Shown here piece after piece: positions 42,971-51,355 of a DNA stretch of 64,000 nt. Source of the DNA: Bordetella genomosp. 7. GTDB taxonomy: Bacteria; Pseudomonadota; Gammaproteobacteria; Burkholderiales; Burkholderiaceae_B. The stretch spans positions 1 to 64,000 of the forward strand of contig NZ_NEVK01000001.1 in NCBI RefSeq assembly GCF_002261265.1, read 5' to 3'. The position numbers and the translations under genes are program-made. Position 1 is the first letter of the stretch. The number at the start of each line of letters is the position of its first letter. The notes beneath the pieces are model-generated. The model had not been told where the DNA came from, did not search any database, and saw nothing but the letters and a program-made list of their open reading frames with translations.

Positions 42971-43096
42971 TCAGGGATGCGGTCTGGTTGGGATGAACCT
43001 GCGTTATGCATCAGCGGCACACCCTCAGCAATAATGCATTTCGCACAGCGAAACAGTGCTCTCGAACCGTTGACGCTCCCTATCGAAGGACCAATC

Positions 43097-43936
43097 ATGC
43101 CATCGCCTGTACAACGAAACCGCAAAGTGAGCGCTATCTCTCTTCCTGGCCTGGTGCACCCGCACGACCTGTCTTCCGACCGCCAGTTCTCGATGAACCT
43201 GGCGCGCGGGCTGGAAGTGCTGCGTGCTTTCTCGGCTTCGGCGCCGCTGCTGGGTAATCGCGAGATCGCCGATCGCACGGGCTTGCCCAAGCCGACGGTG
43301 TCGCGCTTGACGTACACCCTGACGCTGTTGGGCTATCTGGCGCGCGACCCGCAACTGCAGAAATACCGGCTGGGGCCGGGCGTGCTTTCGCTGGGGCACC
43401 CGTTGCTGGCAAGTATGCAAGTGCGCCAGTTGGCAAAGCCCATCATGGAAACGCTTGCCAGGACCACGGGATGTACGGTGAACCTGGGCATACGCGACCG
43501 CGGGAACGTGGTGTATGTCGACTCGGTGCGCGCCGACTCCGCCAACCAGCATCTGCCGGATATCGGAACATCGCGGCCGCTGCTGACGAGTTCCATAGGC
43601 CGTGCGCTGATCCTGGCCTATCCGGCCGCCGAACGCACCGCGATCCTGAACTACCTGAAGGTCCAGGACCGGGCCTTCTTCGAGCAGTACCGAAGTATCT
43701 GGGAAGCGGACGCAAAGCGATTTGAAGCACACGGATACTGCCATTCGAAGGGCGACTGGAAGAAAGATATTCACGCCGTCGCGGTACCCGTGCGGCGCCC
43801 GAATGGCGAGCCGCCGCTGGCGTTGAACTGCACCATTGCGGCGCACCGCGCGCCTAAGGACAGGCTGGTGAAAGAAGTGGTTCCGCTGCTCAAAGAGGCG
43901 GTGCACCAGCTGGTATTTGCGCAAGGCCTGCACTAG
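43097..43936 (+). CDS. IclR-family transcriptional regulator
   Basis: About 279 residues from ATG 43097, with AAGGA at 43086; an upstream in-frame start at 42962 would overlap the CoA transferase gene. A helix-turn-helix (about 30-95) includes FSMNLARGLEVLRAFSASAP, then ADRTGLPKPTVSRLTYTL. The IclR ligand domain has VNLGIRDRGNVVYVDSV, SSIGRALILAY and HSKGDWKKDIHAVAVPVR. It lies in the centre of the bidirectional acyl-CoA cluster and probably controls both sides. The ligand may be the substrate or its CoA ester. Confidence 0.9.
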   Translation: MPSPVQRNRKVSAISLPGLVHPHDLSSDRQFSMNLARGLEVLRAFSASAPLLGNREIADRTGLPKPTVSRLTYTLTLLGYLARDPQLQKYRLGPGVLSLGHPLLASMQVRQLAKPIMETLARTTGCTVNLGIRDRGNVVYVDSVRADSANQHLPDIGTSRPLLTSSIGRALILAYPAAERTAILNYLKVQDRAFFEQYRSIWEADAKRFEAHGYCHSKGDWKKDIHAVAVPVRRPNGEPPLALNCTIAAHRAPKDRLVKEVVPLLKEAVHQLVFAQGLH

Positions 43937-43961
43937 GCCACGCATCGATAAGGAAAACCTG

Positions 43962-45116
43962 ATGATCCGAAACCCGACCGAGTTCGAAGCCTTGCTTGCG
44001 CAAGTGCGCGACTTTCTGCGCGAAGCGTGCCTGCCCATTGAGAAGCAGGTGGATGAAGGAGACGAAATTCCGGAGCCGGTCGTGCAGGGAATGCGCGATC
44101 TGGGCCTGTTCGGACACAGTATTCCGCAAGAGTACGGCGGTGCAGGCCTGACCACCGAGGAACTGGCGCGGGTCAATATCGAGGTGTCGCAGGTCGCCAC
44201 CGCCTTCCGCGCGCGCTTCGGCGGCAACACCGGCATAGCGTCCGAGTCGCTGGTCGTGGACGGCACGCCCGAGCAGAAGCGCAAGTACTTGCCTTTGCTG
44301 GCCAGCGGCCAGGTCACCGGCTGCTTTGCCCTGACGGAACCTGACGCCGGATCGGACGCCACGGCGCTGAAAACGGTGGCAGTGCGCGATGGCGAGTACT
44401 ACGAGATCACCGGCAAAAAGTGCTTCATCACCAATGCACCCATCGCCGACCTGTTTACCGTGTTTGCGCGCACCGATCCGCATGCGAAGGGCGCGGCGGG
44501 CATCACTGCGTTTCTGATCGAGCGGGGCGCCCCGGGGCTGACCACGCCTGCTGCCTACCGCAAGATGGGGCAGCATGGGTCGCCGGTTGGCGAGGTGCTG
44601 CTGGACAGAGTGCGCGTGCACGAGAGCGCGATCGTGGGCGGGCTGGAAGGGCAGGGTTTCCGTACGGCCATGAAGGCGTTGAACAAGCAGCGCATCAACC
44701 TTGCCGGGCTGTGTGTGGGCCCGGCGATACGGCTGGTGCGGGAGATGGTGCTGCGCGCCCAGGGGCGCAAGCAGTTCGGCCAGGCCATCGCCGAATTCCA
44801 GATGGTGCAGCAGATGATCGCCGAAAGTAATACCGAGGTCTATGCCGCCCGCGCGCTGGTGCTTGAGACGGCCCGCAAGCGCGACGACGGCCACGATGTC
44901 ACCCTGGAGGCATCGATGTGCAAGCTGTTTGCTTCGGAAATGTGCGGCCGGGTCGCCGACCGGGCCGTTCAGGTGTTTGGCGGCGGGGGCTACATCGCCG
45001 ACAACGTTGCAGAGCGTTTTTATCGCGATGTGCGCCTGTTCCGGCTTTATGAAGGAACCAGCCAGATTCACCTGGGCAACATTGCCAGGCGGACTATGGC
45101 GACGATGGCGAGCTGA
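43962..45116 (+). CDS. Acyl-CoA dehydrogenase
   Basis: 384 residues from ATG 43962 with AAGGA upstream. The acyl-CoA dehydrogenase signatures are FALTEPDAGSDATAL (near 125) and the C-terminal QVFGGGGYIADNVAERFYRDVRL split in two blocks, with the likely catalytic base Glu in LYEGTSQIHLGN near 368. FAD-dependent oxidation of an acyl-CoA to the enoyl-CoA, with electrons to ETF, is expected. It follows the IclR gene by 25 bases and precedes a Bug binding protein. Chain length or branching preference cannot be inferred. An enoyl-CoA hydratase downstream would act next. Confidence 0.93.
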   Translation: MIRNPTEFEALLAQVRDFLREACLPIEKQVDEGDEIPEPVVQGMRDLGLFGHSIPQEYGGAGLTTEELARVNIEVSQVATAFRARFGGNTGIASESLVVDGTPEQKRKYLPLLASGQVTGCFALTEPDAGSDATALKTVAVRDGEYYEITGKKCFITNAPIADLFTVFARTDPHAKGAAGITAFLIERGAPGLTTPAAYRKMGQHGSPVGEVLLDRVRVHESAIVGGLEGQGFRTAMKALNKQRINLAGLCVGPAIRLVREMVLRAQGRKQFGQAIAEFQMVQQMIAESNTEVYAARALVLETARKRDDGHDVTLEASMCKLFASEMCGRVADRAVQVFGGGGYIADNVAERFYRDVRLFRLYEGTSQIHLGNIARRTMATMAS

Positions 45117-45156
45117 TATCCAGCCGCGTAATTCAATAACAAGCCTAGGAGAGACT

Positions 45157-46128
45157 ATGAAATTCGCTCGTTTGGCGGCGGCGTGCGCGCTGGCCGTGAC
45201 GGCGCCGACCATGGCAGCCGCGCAAGACAACTATCCCAGCAAGCCTATCAAGATCGTGGTGCCGTTCTCGGCCGGCGGTATCGTGGATTCCGTGGCTCGC
45301 CTGATGGGCGAGCAACTTTCGGCCCGGTATGGGCAGCCCGTTGTGGTCGAGAACCGCACCGGCGCCGGCGGCGCGATCGGCACCGATTATGTCGCCCGCG
45401 CTCCGGCCGACGGCTACACCCTGCTGCTGGTCAGCCCCAGCCACGCGGTCGCGCCCATCCTGAAAAAGAGCATTACCTGGAACCCCGTTCGCGATTTCAA
45501 GGCGGTAGCCGGGTTTGGGATCGTGCCGAACATTATCGTCGTGAATCCGTCTGTGCCCGCGCAGACCATGGCCGAATTTATCGAGCTGGCCAAGAAGAGC
45601 GATCAGCCACAGACGTATTCGTCAGCAGGCCTGGGAACGTCGAACCATCTGTCGGGCGAGCTGCTGGCCCAGGAGGCGCAGATAAAGCTGATGCACGTGC
45701 CCTATAAAGGGCAGACGGACGCGCTGAACGACCTGGTGGCCGGGCGCGTGGCCATGATGCCGCTGACCGCGGCCCTGGCCATCCCGCAGATCCAGGCGGG
45801 CAAGCTGCGCGGCCTGGCGGTTACCACGGCTACGCGGGCCAAGGCCGTGCCCGATCTTCCCACCGTGGCCGAGGCGGCCGGGCTTCCGGACTATGAGGTC
45901 GGCACCTGGTTCGGGCTGGTTGCGCCGGCGGCGACGCCGGCGCCCGTGCTCGGCAAGCTCGCCGAGGACGTACGGGCCATACTGGACAAGCCCGAGGTCC
46001 AGGCCAAGTTCGCCGCGTTGGGCACCGAGTTCGCTCCGCAGTCGCCGCAGGAGTTCGACGCCTTCGTCGCGGCGGAATACGACAAATGGAGCAAAGTCAT
46101 CAAGCAAGCAGGCATCGAGGCGGACTGA
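45157..46128 (+). CDS. Bug-family periplasmic binding protein of the acyl-CoA cluster
   Basis: 323 residues from ATG 45157, with GGAGAG upstream. A signal peptide (about 1-23) ends at MAAAQ; then YPSKPIKIVVPFSAGGIVDS, VENRTGAGGAIG and YSSAGLGTSNHLSGELL are classic Bug motifs. It sits in the middle of the plus-strand acyl-CoA operon, 40 bases after the acyl-CoA dehydrogenase and one base before the nitronate monooxygenase-like gene. Its ligand is probably the carboxylate broken down by this cluster. No Tct membrane genes are adjacent. Confidence 0.92.
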   Translation: MKFARLAAACALAVTAPTMAAAQDNYPSKPIKIVVPFSAGGIVDSVARLMGEQLSARYGQPVVVENRTGAGGAIGTDYVARAPADGYTLLLVSPSHAVAPILKKSITWNPVRDFKAVAGFGIVPNIIVVNPSVPAQTMAEFIELAKKSDQPQTYSSAGLGTSNHLSGELLAQEAQIKLMHVPYKGQTDALNDLVAGRVAMMPLTAALAIPQIQAGKLRGLAVTTATRAKAVPDLPTVAEAAGLPDYEVGTWFGLVAPAATPAPVLGKLAEDVRAILDKPEVQAKFAALGTEFAPQSPQEFDAFVAAEYDKWSKVIKQAGIEAD

Positions 46129-46129
46129 C

Positions 46130-47239
46130 GTGTCGCGCATCCGCACGCCTCTTTGCGATCAGCTCGGCATACGCCATCCCATTTTCGGTTTTTCGCATGA
46201 ACCCGATGTGGTGGTGGCGCTTGCCCGGGCAGGCGGGTTCCCCGTGCTGGGCCTCGGGCGCGATGCGCCCGAGGATATCCCCGGGATTATTGCAAACGTA
46301 GAGGAGCGCCTGGCCGGCCTGCCGTATGGCATCGACCTGATGCTGCCGGCCAATGTGCCGCAGCAGGCGGATCCGCAGGCCCTGCGCGCCACGCTGCCGG
46401 CCGCCCATGTCGAGTTCGTCGACGCCTTGCGTCGCCGATTCGACATCAAGCCGCCACAGCGGCCCAGTTTCTTTACTTCGCATGCCCGTTCCGAAGCGTT
46501 GTTCGAAGCCCAGATAGAAGCCGTGCTCGATTCAAACGCCCGTGTGGTCGCGACTGCAATCGGCCTGCGCGCCGAACTCATCCGCGAGGCGTCCCGACGC
46601 GGCAAGTTGACGTTTTCGCTGGTGGGCTCGGTGCGACATGCGCGCAAGGCAGTGGAGTCGGGCGTGGATGTCCTGGTGGCCCAGGGGTACGACGCCGGCG
46701 GCCATACCGGGCCCGTGGGCACCATGTCCCTGGTGCCCCAGATCATTGCCGTTGCCGAGGGCAGGCCGGTGCTGGCGGCGGGCGGCATCGCTACCGGAGC
46801 CCAGATCCTGGGCAGTATCGGCATGGGGGCGCAAGGCGCCTGGCTGGGCACTTTGTGGATGGCCGCGCGCGAGAACCATACGCCGGGCGCCCTGCTCAGG
46901 CGCCTGATCGAAAGCGGCAGCGAGGATACGGTTATTTCACGCGCCCACAGCGGCAAGCCTTGCCGGGTCGTGCGCAGCGAATGGATCGATGCCTGGGCCT
47001 CGGCCGCCGCGCCCGAACCGTTGAACATGCCATTGCAGCAAGTGCTTACCGGCGACGTGTTCGCCTCGCTGCATGAACACGAAGACGCTGCGCTCATCTA
47101 TGAGGCGGCCGGCCAGAGCATATTCGGCATCCAGGGCGAAACCTGCGTGGCGGACCAGGTGGACGCGCTGGTCAGGGACATGGATGAAGCCTGGGAGCGC
47201 ATGCTCCGTTTTGGCGCCCAGGGAGGGCGAGCCATATGA
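46130..47239 (+). CDS. Nitronate monooxygenase-family (2-nitropropane dioxygenase-like) flavoprotein
   Basis: 369 residues from GTG 46130, directly after the previous stop. It is an FMN-binding TIM-barrel protein with the family phosphate-binding blocks: QGYDAGGHTGPVGTMSLVPQ near residue 190 (the His is catalytic in nitronate enzymes), PVLAAGGIATGAQILGSIGMG, and GAQGAWLGTLWMAA. N-terminal IRHPIFGFSHEPDVVVALA differs from standard NMO, where PIIQAPM is usual. Relatives in CoA clusters may act on acyl-CoA substrates (enoyl reductase type) rather than nitronates, so the name is only a family label. It overlaps the enoyl-CoA hydratase start by four bases. Confidence 0.82.
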   Translation: MSRIRTPLCDQLGIRHPIFGFSHEPDVVVALARAGGFPVLGLGRDAPEDIPGIIANVEERLAGLPYGIDLMLPANVPQQADPQALRATLPAAHVEFVDALRRRFDIKPPQRPSFFTSHARSEALFEAQIEAVLDSNARVVATAIGLRAELIREASRRGKLTFSLVGSVRHARKAVESGVDVLVAQGYDAGGHTGPVGTMSLVPQIIAVAEGRPVLAAGGIATGAQILGSIGMGAQGAWLGTLWMAARENHTPGALLRRLIESGSEDTVISRAHSGKPCRVVRSEWIDAWASAAAPEPLNMPLQQVLTGDVFASLHEHEDAALIYEAAGQSIFGIQGETCVADQVDALVRDMDEAWERMLRFGAQGGRAI

Positions 47240-48102
47240 CCACGATGTCGCTGAGCGCGTCGTCGCTGTGTATTGCGGACGGGGTGGCCGAGTTCGTCCA
47301 CGAAGCGCCCGCGTCCCGCAACGCCATGTCGGGCGCCTTGCGCGGCGACTATGCGCGCATGCTGGACATTGTCGAGGCGAACGGCGGGGTGCGTGCGCTT
47401 ATCCTGCGAGGCGAGGGCGGCAGCTTCTGTTCGGGCGGCGATCTGCACGAAATGGCCGCCCGCCTTGCCGACCCCGCAGAAGGGGCCCCCGTGGCCACGC
47501 GGCGCAGGATAGGCGGCGCGGCATCCTGGCTGCGCCGCCTGCTTGAACTGGATGCAATCGTCATCGCGGCAGTCGATGGCGCCGCGGCGGGCGCGGGATT
47601 CAGCGTGGCGTTGCACGCCGACCTGGTTATTGCAGCCCCCGAAGCGCGCTTTTGTATGTCGTTCCCGCGCATTGGAGCGGTGGCCGATTTTGGTGCGCAC
47701 TATCTGCTTCCGCGAATAGTGGGCCTGTCGGCCGCCCGCGGCATCTTGCTGACGGGGCGCACGATTACAGCCGGCGAGGCGCGCGAGCTTGGCATTGTGC
47801 ACGCCATCCATGACGCCGCGACCCTGCCGCAGGCCGCGCGCGCGCTGGCCCGGCAAGTGTGCAAGGGGCCGGCCGATGCCCTGGCCATGAGCAAGCGCAT
47901 GCTGAACCTGAGCCTGGACAGCGACTATGCCGCAATGGCCAACATGGAAGCGGCTTCTCAGGCAGTAGCCATGTCTACGGATTTTCACGCGGATGCGGTG
48001 CAGCGTTACAAGAGCAGGCAGGCCCAGGCATACGACTGGGATCGCGACGGGCCCTCGATCGGCATGGATGCCCGCGCCCGCACTGAACCCGGCAAGCCCT
48101 GA
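47236..48102 (+). CDS. Enoyl-CoA hydratase/isomerase-family protein
   Basis: 288 residues of the crotonase superfamily. The oxyanion-hole segments are LILRGEGGSFCSGGDLHEMA near residue 65 and AAVDGAAAGAGFSVALHADL near 115. A Glu/Asp in the next helix region (APEARFCMSFPRIGAVADFG) is in the catalytic neighbourhood; the second typical glutamate is not obvious, so isomerase or hydrolase activity is also possible. It is the last gene of the acyl-CoA cluster and starts inside the previous stop (ATGA). It probably hydrates the product of the acyl-CoA dehydrogenase. Confidence 0.88.
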   Translation: MTTMSLSASSLCIADGVAEFVHEAPASRNAMSGALRGDYARMLDIVEANGGVRALILRGEGGSFCSGGDLHEMAARLADPAEGAPVATRRRIGGAASWLRRLLELDAIVIAAVDGAAAGAGFSVALHADLVIAAPEARFCMSFPRIGAVADFGAHYLLPRIVGLSAARGILLTGRTITAGEARELGIVHAIHDAATLPQAARALARQVCKGPADALAMSKRMLNLSLDSDYAAMANMEAASQAVAMSTDFHADAVQRYKSRQAQAYDWDRDGPSIGMDARARTEPGKP

Positions 48103-48114
48103 TCTGCACCGGCC

Positions 48115-48135
48115 GCCCGTCGCGAGCGGACGGGC
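48115..48135. terminator. Hairpin between convergent enoyl-CoA hydratase and RES genes
   Basis: GCCCGTC and GACGGGC form a perfect seven-base stem around GCGAGCG, exactly in the 34-base gap between two convergent stops. There is no T-run on either side, so it would be a weak or Rho-assisted bidirectional terminator. Confidence 0.5.
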
Positions 48136-48136
48136 A

Positions 48137-48883
48137 TCATGCCGGCATCGGCAGCCTGTTTTGGTGCAAGAAGCTCGACAGTGAATAGCGTGCCACTTCG
48201 CGCCCGGCCGCGTGCTTGAAGGCGACGGTGTCGGCTGACGTTTCGCACAGCCATGGGCTGAGGTCGCGCGGCTTTTTCTGCGCCAGGGCCTGCAGCGAAA
48301 ACAGCCCGACACAGCAACCGCCGTCGGGGTCGCGCGCCGAGAAATACTCGAAAGCCTGTACGCCGGCCTCGCGCATGTCGGTGCCCAGTTGCTGCGAGGC
48401 CTGGTATTGGACCGGATGCGCGAGTTCGGCCCAATAGGCATCAAAAGGCGGCTCTTGCAGCCGCACGCCGGTGGCGGTTCTGTAGGGTACCGAAAACAAC
48501 GTGTGCTGGCTGCGGATATGCGCTTTGGGCGGCGGCGCCTGCATCGAATGCCAGAACACGAAACGGTAGTAGGCAGATTCGGCAAGTGTGGCGGCAAGGC
48601 TCAGGCCGCCATAGAAAATGCCCGGCTCGTGCACGCGGCCAAAGCGCGACCCCCACCGCAACGGGGGGTAGCGGAACGGCGTGGTCAGAAGATAGTGATA
48701 CCCGGCGGCGCCGGCCGGGTACGGCGGCTTGCTGTCGTCGATGAGCGATTCCAGCACGGCCTGCTCTTCCAGAGTGTCGACGTAGCCCAGCGTGGCGATC
48801 TGTTCCTGGCTTTCGACCAGCCGGATTACGGTTCCGGATATGGGCGCCACGTACCGCTGGCCCCGGCACTGTTGCCAGATCAT
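48137..48883 (-). CDS. RES-domain toxin (NAD-targeting family)
   Basis: 248 residues from ATG 48883, which overlaps the antitoxin stop by one base. It is a RES-domain protein: Arg83 in FGRVHEPGIFYGG, Tyr91, Glu102 in LAESAYYR and the Ser in FEYFSARDPDGGCC are the family's conserved residues. Members of RES/Xre pairs deplete NAD+ in the cell and arrest growth when freed from the antitoxin. It is read after its antitoxin gene, the usual order. It converges with the enoyl-CoA hydratase. NAD+ targeting is from family knowledge. Confidence 0.88.
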   Translation of the reverse strand: MIWQQCRGQRYVAPISGTVIRLVESQEQIATLGYVDTLEEQAVLESLIDDSKPPYPAGAAGYHYLLTTPFRYPPLRWGSRFGRVHEPGIFYGGLSLAATLAESAYYRFVFWHSMQAPPPKAHIRSQHTLFSVPYRTATGVRLQEPPFDAYWAELAHPVQYQASQQLGTDMREAGVQAFEYFSARDPDGGCCVGLFSLQALAQKKPRDLSPWLCETSADTVAFKHAAGREVARYSLSSFLHQNRLPMPA

Positions 48884-49254
48884 CAGGTCTTGCCCCGGAT
48901 GGCGTCGGTGAACTGCAGCACCGTCATCAGCCCCTGGATGCTTTCGATCTGCCTGGCCGGTATGCCGCCCGTGACGCGGTTGGGCGTGTGCATGAAATGG
49001 CGGATCCAGTCGGGGTCGCCGCCTGCCAGCGTATAGAGCGCGCGCGCCAGGCGCAGGAGGAGCACGGCCAGCTCGCCCTGCTTGGACGCCGGGTCGAGCG
49101 AGGGGTTTTGCTTGAGGCGGCTGATTGCGGTGCGATGCACGCCGAGCACGGCGGCAAGGTCGGCCTGCCGCAGGCCGAGCTGATCGGCGGCGCGCAATAC
49201 CGCCTTGGCCAGCACGGCGTCCGGCGTTGGCTTGATATGGCGCAGGGCAGTCAT
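48883..49254 (-). CDS. Xre/MbcA/ParS-type antitoxin of the RES pair
   Basis: 123 residues from ATG 49254. An N-terminal helix-turn-helix is at about 25-60 (QLGLRQADLAAVLGVHRTAI, then SRLKQN). A C-terminal toxin-binding part of the DUF2384 (MbcA/ParS) type follows, with LLLRLARALYTLAGGDPDWI and HFMHTPNRVTGGIPARQI. It neutralises the RES toxin by direct binding and represses the pair's promoter. The inverted repeat GCACAT-N12-ATGTGC upstream (49277-49300) overlaps the promoter and is a likely operator. Confidence 0.9.
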   Translation of the reverse strand: MTALRHIKPTPDAVLAKAVLRAADQLGLRQADLAAVLGVHRTAISRLKQNPSLDPASKQGELAVLLLRLARALYTLAGGDPDWIRHFMHTPNRVTGGIPARQIESIQGLMTVLQFTDAIRGKT

Positions 49255-49276
49255 GGTGGGCCTTCGTGTGTGTACA

Positions 49277-49300
49277 GCACATATATTATAAAAAATGTGC
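49277..49300 (-). promoter_or_regulatory. Operator/promoter of the RES-Xre pair
   Basis: GCACAT (49277-49282) and ATGTGC (49295-49300) form a perfect inverted repeat. In gene direction, TATAAT (49285-49290 on the minus strand) sits between the arms, so the -10 hexamer is inside the site. A DNA-bound antitoxin would block RNA polymerase directly. It is 23 bases upstream of the antitoxin start. Confidence 0.65.
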
Positions 49301-49411
49301 AAATCGAACAATGCCGTATGCCCCGATGCCGGCAGGGGGACGGCCGGCGCGGTGGTATAACTCTTCGCAACTTGCGTCGCTTCGGTGCGGCGCGCTGACA
49401 GGAGACCGCAC

Positions 49412-50131
49412 ATGACTTCGTCCCATGACGCATCGGCGTTCCAGGCGCTGGCCGGCGTCACCACCGCCACCTTGACCACCGTGCTGCTCAAGAAAGGCCT
49501 GCGCAATGTGTGGATCCGGGGCGCCATGCCGCTTACGGCGGGCGCGCAACGCATGGTGGGGCGCGCCTTCACGGTGCGGTTTGTTCCCGCGCGCGAAGAC
49601 CTGGCCACGCCTGAATCGTGGAGCTCGCCCCGGTCGACGCGGGCGGCCATCGAGCAGATGCCTGCCGGGTGTATCGCGGTGGTAGACGCCAATGGCATCA
49701 AGGACGCCGGGTTCTGGGGCGATATTCTTTGCGCCCGCATGGCCAGGCGCGGTGTTGCCGCCCTGGTCAGCGACGGCGCGGTGCGCGACCTGGCGGGCGT
49801 ACGTTCTACCGGGCTGCCGGTCTGGGCAAGCGGCGCGGCGGCGCCGCCATCCGTGGCGGCCCTGACCTTCGCCGACTGGCAGCAGCCCATTGGTTGCGGC
49901 GGCGTGGCGGTGTTTCCGGACGATGTCATCGTGGCCGACCAGGATGGCGCGGTGGTTATCCCCAGCGCCCTGTTGCATGAGGTGACCGCCTTGGCCGTGG
50001 AGCAAGAGCGGCTCGAGGGCTGGATCATGGACGAGGTGCAGGCGGGGGCCTCGCTGCCCGGCCTTTACCCGCCCAACGCCGAGAACAAGGCGCGCTACGA
50101 GGCTGCGCGCGGCAACCCGGCCAACGGCTGA
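49412..50131 (+). CDS. RraA-family protein / 4-hydroxy-4-methyl-2-oxoglutarate aldolase-like
   Basis: 239 residues from ATG 49412, with GGAGA upstream. The RraA/HMG-aldolase fold is evident: GRAFTVRFVPAREDL, GCIAVVDANGIKDAGFWGDI near 95, and the Arg-Asp motif in VSDGAVRDLAGVRSTGLP near 130, whose Arg binds substrate and Asp metal. FADWQQPIGCGGVAVFPDDV and VVIPSALLHEV follow. It is likely a class II aldolase or decarboxylase on a pyruvate-type ketoacid (for example HMG/CHA aldolase) rather than the RNase E inhibitor. Those aldolases occur in the 4,5-cleavage protocatechuate pathway; the window instead carries the 3,4-cleavage genes, so its substrate here is uncertain. Confidence 0.83.
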   Translation: MTSSHDASAFQALAGVTTATLTTVLLKKGLRNVWIRGAMPLTAGAQRMVGRAFTVRFVPAREDLATPESWSSPRSTRAAIEQMPAGCIAVVDANGIKDAGFWGDILCARMARRGVAALVSDGAVRDLAGVRSTGLPVWASGAAAPPSVAALTFADWQQPIGCGGVAVFPDDVIVADQDGAVVIPSALLHEVTALAVEQERLEGWIMDEVQAGASLPGLYPPNAENKARYEAARGNPANG

Positions 50132-50134
50132 AGC

Positions 50135-51244
50135 ATGGCGGCGTCAGTGTGTCCCGCTGTCGTCCAACGGCACGCACGCTGGGCCGGCGCGCTATGGCTG
50201 GGTTTGCTGGCTGGCTGTGCCACCCAGGTGCCCGAAGCACCCACGAAAGGGCCGACCGAAATCCGGGCCGACGTGCACCGATTGCTGCCTGCGAACCTGC
50301 CCGACCGGCAGGGCTGGGCGCGCGACATCGCCGTGGCGTTCACCGCCCAGGGCCTGGATGCCAGCCAGGAAAACCTCTGCGCCGTCATCGCGGTTACCGC
50401 CCAGGAATCGTCGTTTCGTGCCGATCCGCCGGTGCAGGGCCTGCCGCGCATCGCGCGCCGCGAAATCGAGCGGCGTACGCAAGCGATGCATCTCCCCGCG
50501 TTCCTGGTGCAGGCCGCCCTGAACATCAAGTCGCCCAATGGCAAGACGTACAACCAGCGCCTGGACACGGTGCGTACCGAGAAACAGCTCAGCGAGCTCT
50601 TCGAGGACTTTATCGGCATGGTGCCGCTGGGGCGGCAGCTGTTCGGCGGGCTGAATCCGGTGCGCACCGGCGGGCCGATGCAAGTCAGCATTGCCTTCGC
50701 GCAGGCCCACGCACAGGACTACCCATACCCGGCCGAACCTTCCATCCGGCACGAAGTGTTCACGCGGCGCGGCGGCATGTACTTCGGCATTGCGCATTTG
50801 CTGGGCTACGATGCCAGCTATCCGTCCGTGCTGTACCGGTTCGCCGACTACAACGCCGGCTGGTACGCGAGCCGCAATGCGGCTTTCCAGGCGGCAGTCA
50901 GCCGGCTCAGCGGCATCGAGCTGGCGCTGGACGGCGACCTGCTGATCAACGGGTCTATCGACCCCAGCCAGACCGAACGCGCCGTGCGCGCCATACGCAG
51001 GCGCCTGGACATCAACGAAGCCCGCATTCGGCCCGAACTCGAAAAGGGCAAGACCTTCGGCTTTGAAACCACGCGTCTGTATCGGCGGGTGTTCGACCTG
51101 GCCGACCAGGACGCCGGCACGCCCGTGCCGCGGGCCGTGCTGCCAGGCATCAAGCTATCCAGCCCCAAAATTACCCGCAACCTTACCACCGCATGGTTCG
51201 CCAATCGCGTCCATGACCGGTGGAAGCAGTGCATGGCGAAATAG
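50135..51244 (+). CDS. DUF1615 family lipoprotein
   Basis: 369 residues. The N terminus has a lipoprotein signal: ALWLGLLAGCATQVPEAP, with the lipobox LLAGC (Cys near 28). The rest matches the DUF1615 pattern: ICAVIAVTAQESSF-like VIAVTAQESSFRADPPVQGL, then RREIERRTQ and RFADYNAGWYASRNAAFQ. The Gln-Glu-Ser region is reminiscent of lysozyme-like (SLT) folds, so a peptidoglycan-related role is possible but unproven. The gap from the previous stop is three bases, suggesting a shared transcript with the RraA-like gene. Confidence 0.82.
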   Translation: MAASVCPAVVQRHARWAGALWLGLLAGCATQVPEAPTKGPTEIRADVHRLLPANLPDRQGWARDIAVAFTAQGLDASQENLCAVIAVTAQESSFRADPPVQGLPRIARREIERRTQAMHLPAFLVQAALNIKSPNGKTYNQRLDTVRTEKQLSELFEDFIGMVPLGRQLFGGLNPVRTGGPMQVSIAFAQAHAQDYPYPAEPSIRHEVFTRRGGMYFGIAHLLGYDASYPSVLYRFADYNAGWYASRNAAFQAAVSRLSGIELALDGDLLINGSIDPSQTERAVRAIRRRLDINEARIRPELEKGKTFGFETTRLYRRVFDLADQDAGTPVPRAVLPGIKLSSPKITRNLTTAWFANRVHDRWKQCMAK

Positions 51245-51267
51245 CCCGCTGGCCGGCCAGCGCGCCC

Positions 51268-51290
51268 GGGGATATCGTACGGATATCCCC
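51268..51290. repeat. Perfect 9-bp inverted repeat between DUF1615 and otsB
   Basis: GGGGATATC and GATATCCCC are separated by GTACG, 23 bases after the DUF1615 stop and 65 before otsB. As RNA it would form a tight hairpin. No T-run follows, so terminator function is uncertain; an operator for otsBA is the other option. Confidence 0.5.
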
Positions 51291-51355
51291 GCCAGGCTCC
51301 CGGGCACGATATTTGCAAGCCTGCCCCGGCATACCGACACCGCACAAGGAGTCTT

